Below, one piece after another: positions 14,052 through 15,576 of a stretch of 15,576 bases of DNA (within the stretch, counting starts at the first letter, position 1; each line of letters starts with the position of its first letter). The notes beneath the pieces were generated by a model. That model was not told the origin of the DNA, ran no database searches, and saw nothing but the letters and a program-made list of their open reading frames with translations. Both the position numbers and the translations under genes were made by a program. The DNA is taken from the NCBI GenBank assembly GCA_003503535.1, contig DOCI01000346.1, forward strand, positions 1-15,576, read 5' to 3'. Source of the stretch: Planctomycetaceae bacterium. GTDB lineage: Bacteria; Planctomycetota; Planctomycetia; Planctomycetales; Planctomycetaceae.

Positions 14052-14091
14052 ATAATGGGAGTTCTGACTTGTCGCTTAAATCCACCATTAT
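14052..14091 (-). other. Inverted repeat at the serS stop codon
   Basis: ATAATGG (14052-14058) and CCATTAT (14085-14091) are perfect 7-bp inverted repeats separated by 26 nt, with one arm covering the serS stop codon. No T run follows. It could be a 3' stabilising structure. AT-rich 7-mers do pair by chance. Confidence 0.25.
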
Positions 14092-15374
14092 GAACCCGGC
14101 TTGATCAGATCAGTTCCGACCCATTTCTGCAGTACCTCTGGAATCTTCACACTTCCATCGGCTTGCTGATTGTTTTCCAACAGAGCAATCAGAGCTCGCG
14201 TTACCGCGACTGCGGTTCCGTTCAGTGTGTGAACAAACTGAGTTCCTTTTGTCCCCGGTTGTTTGCAACGAATGTTCAGCCTGCGTGACTGGTAGTCCGT
14301 GCAGTTTGAGCAACTGGTCACTTCTCCATACTCTCCGCTTTCACCGCGGCCAGGCATCCAGGCTTCGAGATCGTATTTGCGATAAGCGGGACCACCCATA
14401 TCTCCGGTAGCAATATCCAGAACACGATAAGGAATGTTCAATGCCTGAAAGAACTCCTCTTCGATACGCAGAATCATCTGATGAAATTCATTCGACAATT
14501 CGAGATCGGGAGCGGTGAATCCAAAGATTTCCACTTTTGTAAATTGATGGACACGATAAATTCCTCGCGTCGCCCGGCCATGAGCTCCGGCTTCTGTACG
14601 GAAACAGTGCGAAATCCCAGCGACTTTAATCGGTAACTTTTCGAGGTCGATCACTTCGTCTTTCTTCATTCCTCCCAGCGTAATTTCTGCAGTGCCTACC
14701 AGATTCAAATCCGTATTTTCGACGGAGTAAATCTGCGATTCTTCTCCACGAGGATTGAAACCAATCCCTTCGAGAATATCATCGCGCGCCAGGTCGGGAG
14801 TCGTCATCACGGTGAATCCCTCTGCTCGCAGCTTTTCGATGGCATACTGCACGAGAGCCAGTTCCAGCAAAACCGCTTCATTCTTGAGGAAATAGAAGCC
14901 ATGGCCGGCGACTTTGCTACCCGCTTCGAGGTCAATCAGATCGAGACTTTCCGCAAGATCGACATGATCCTTCGGTTTGAAATCGAAACTTGGCTTTTCG
15001 CCGACTTCGCGAAGCGTCACGGAATCATCTTCTGACCGACCGACCGGAGAGTCGGGATGGGTCATATTCGGAATTTGTGTCTGTAATTCCCGCAGTTTCA
15101 GATCGACCTCTTTCTGTTGCTGCTCGATCTCAGCGACTTCCGCTCGTAATTCCTTGCCGCGTGCGATCAGAGCAGGCTTGTCCTCAGCGGAAGCTTTGGG
15201 AATTTTGCCTGAGGTTTCTTTCTGTTCTGAACGGAGTTGATCTCCCTTCATAATTAACTCGCGACGCTGATCGCGCAAGGCAACCAAGTCGTCCAGATTA
15301 ATTTTGACGCCACGATTTTCGCAGTTTTCTCGTACCGCTTCGAGATTGTCACACAGATATTGCAGATCAAGCAT
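14088..15374 (-). CDS. serS: Seryl-tRNA synthetase
   Basis: This is a 428-residue class II aminoacyl-tRNA synthetase that charges tRNA-Ser (and tRNA-Sec where present) with serine in the cytoplasm. The N-terminal ~110 residues form the long charged helical hairpin that grips the tRNA variable arm. The catalytic core shows the TAE serine-binding loop (228-230), motif 2 FRTEAGAHGRATRG (258-271) followed by RVHQFTKVE, the EVTSCSNCTDYQSRR segment (351-365) and motif 3 around NGTAVAVTRALIALLENNQ (385-403). The length is normal and no key residue is missing. ATG 15374 fits the family's MLDLQYLCDN opening; the ribosome site before it is weak. Its stop lies 346 bp from the TPR start, with a separate promoter between them, so co-transcription is doubtful. 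Confidence 0.97.
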   Translation of the reverse strand: MLDLQYLCDNLEAVRENCENRGVKINLDDLVALRDQRRELIMKGDQLRSEQKETSGKIPKASAEDKPALIARGKELRAEVAEIEQQQKEVDLKLRELQTQIPNMTHPDSPVGRSEDDSVTLREVGEKPSFDFKPKDHVDLAESLDLIDLEAGSKVAGHGFYFLKNEAVLLELALVQYAIEKLRAEGFTVMTTPDLARDDILEGIGFNPRGEESQIYSVENTDLNLVGTAEITLGGMKKDEVIDLEKLPIKVAGISHCFRTEAGAHGRATRGIYRVHQFTKVEIFGFTAPDLELSNEFHQMILRIEEEFFQALNIPYRVLDIATGDMGGPAYRKYDLEAWMPGRGESGEYGEVTSCSNCTDYQSRRLNIRCKQPGTKGTQFVHTLNGTAVAVTRALIALLENNQQADGSVKIPEVLQKWVGTDLIKPGS

Positions 15375-15576
15375 GGTTCAGCTTCAAGTCTAAAAGAGTG
15401 TCAGAATTTGCAGGGGGGATTATTGCAGACCAGCCTTGAGCTGTCACCACTGGTTGAAATTTCCTGTTCAACTACTAAGAAATTGAGTTTAGGCGAGCCG
15501 AGCCAGTTATGGCTCGGGTGGGTTCGCGTCAGCAAAGATCATATCACTGCAAAAGTCGCACAATCATCTTGAAAAT
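15375..15576. other. serS upstream region with strong hairpin
   Basis: This non-coding stretch should hold the serS promoter. A perfect 7-bp GC stem CCGAGCC (15498-15504) / GGCTCGG (15511-15517) with loop AGTTAT lies about 125 bp before the serS start; flanking GCGA/TCGC could extend it with an internal bulge. No T run follows on either strand. A -10-like TATGAT occurs on the - strand at 15543-15538 but without a good -35. A 70-codon open frame on the + strand reads through the hairpin and does not look like a gene. Confidence 0.5.

Noticed and set aside
15511..15530. GGGTGGGTTCGCG resembles the T-box antiterminator GGGTGGNACCGCG near a tRNA synthetase gene.
   Set aside because: It is on the + strand while serS is on the - strand, two core bases differ, and no stem I specifier or terminator is visible.
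15360..15572. 70-codon + strand open frame at the right end.
   Set aside because: It starts inside serS, runs through a hairpin and has no recognisable domain or ribosome site.

Overview
The window reads as chromosomal DNA of a bacterium, most likely a planctomycete. The case rests on family content rather than a marker gene: a large secreted YCF48-type propeller fused to other domains, a secretin-N-domain protein with no pore domain next to a GspE ATPase, a Gfo/Idh/MocA oxidoreductase, a PhnA-type zinc-ribbon protein and a bacterial SerRS. Spacing is loose, with several 200-550 bp non-coding gaps that hold palindromes and a dispersed repeat. No phage genes, transposase, CRISPR array, rRNA or tRNA were seen. 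The genus assignment is left open.

Left part (1-4242). A multi-branched palindromic element (62-149) is followed by a probable broken small gene (240-398) whose stop overlaps the start of a SAM-dependent methyltransferase (398-1270). Next come a homocysteine S-methyltransferase family protein (1370-2308, +) and a Gfo/Idh/MocA oxidoreductase (2408-3568, -), which converge. The gap between them is filled exactly by a ~109 bp repeat that contributes both stop codons. A second copy of this repeat (3781-3888) lies just upstream of a phnA/yjdM-like gene (3910-4242).

Middle (4243-9477). A 560 bp non-coding region with several small perfect inverted repeats leads into a two-gene + strand unit. The first gene encodes an exported ~977-residue protein made of about eight secretin N-type modules plus half of a ninth, with no secretin pore. 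The second encodes a complete GspE/PilB-type ATPase. No GspF, pseudopilin or outer-membrane pore gene is present here, so this is part of a secretion or pilus-like machine whose other parts lie elsewhere.

Right part (9493-15576), all on the - strand, read right to left: serS; a 346 bp gap carrying a strong-looking promoter, a ~105 nt structured transcript candidate and a weak terminator; a TPR protein; and a 1071-residue exported protein with a YCF48-like propeller, a degenerate PIG-L/LmbE-like domain, a helical region and a C-terminal CBM9-like domain. The gspE and propeller genes converge with only 15 bp between stop codons.

The most interesting items are the poreless secretin-module array paired with GspE, the YCF48/PIG-L-like/CBM9 fusion, the new repeat family that sits stop to stop in a convergent junction, and the unannotated small RNA or leader upstream of the TPR gene.
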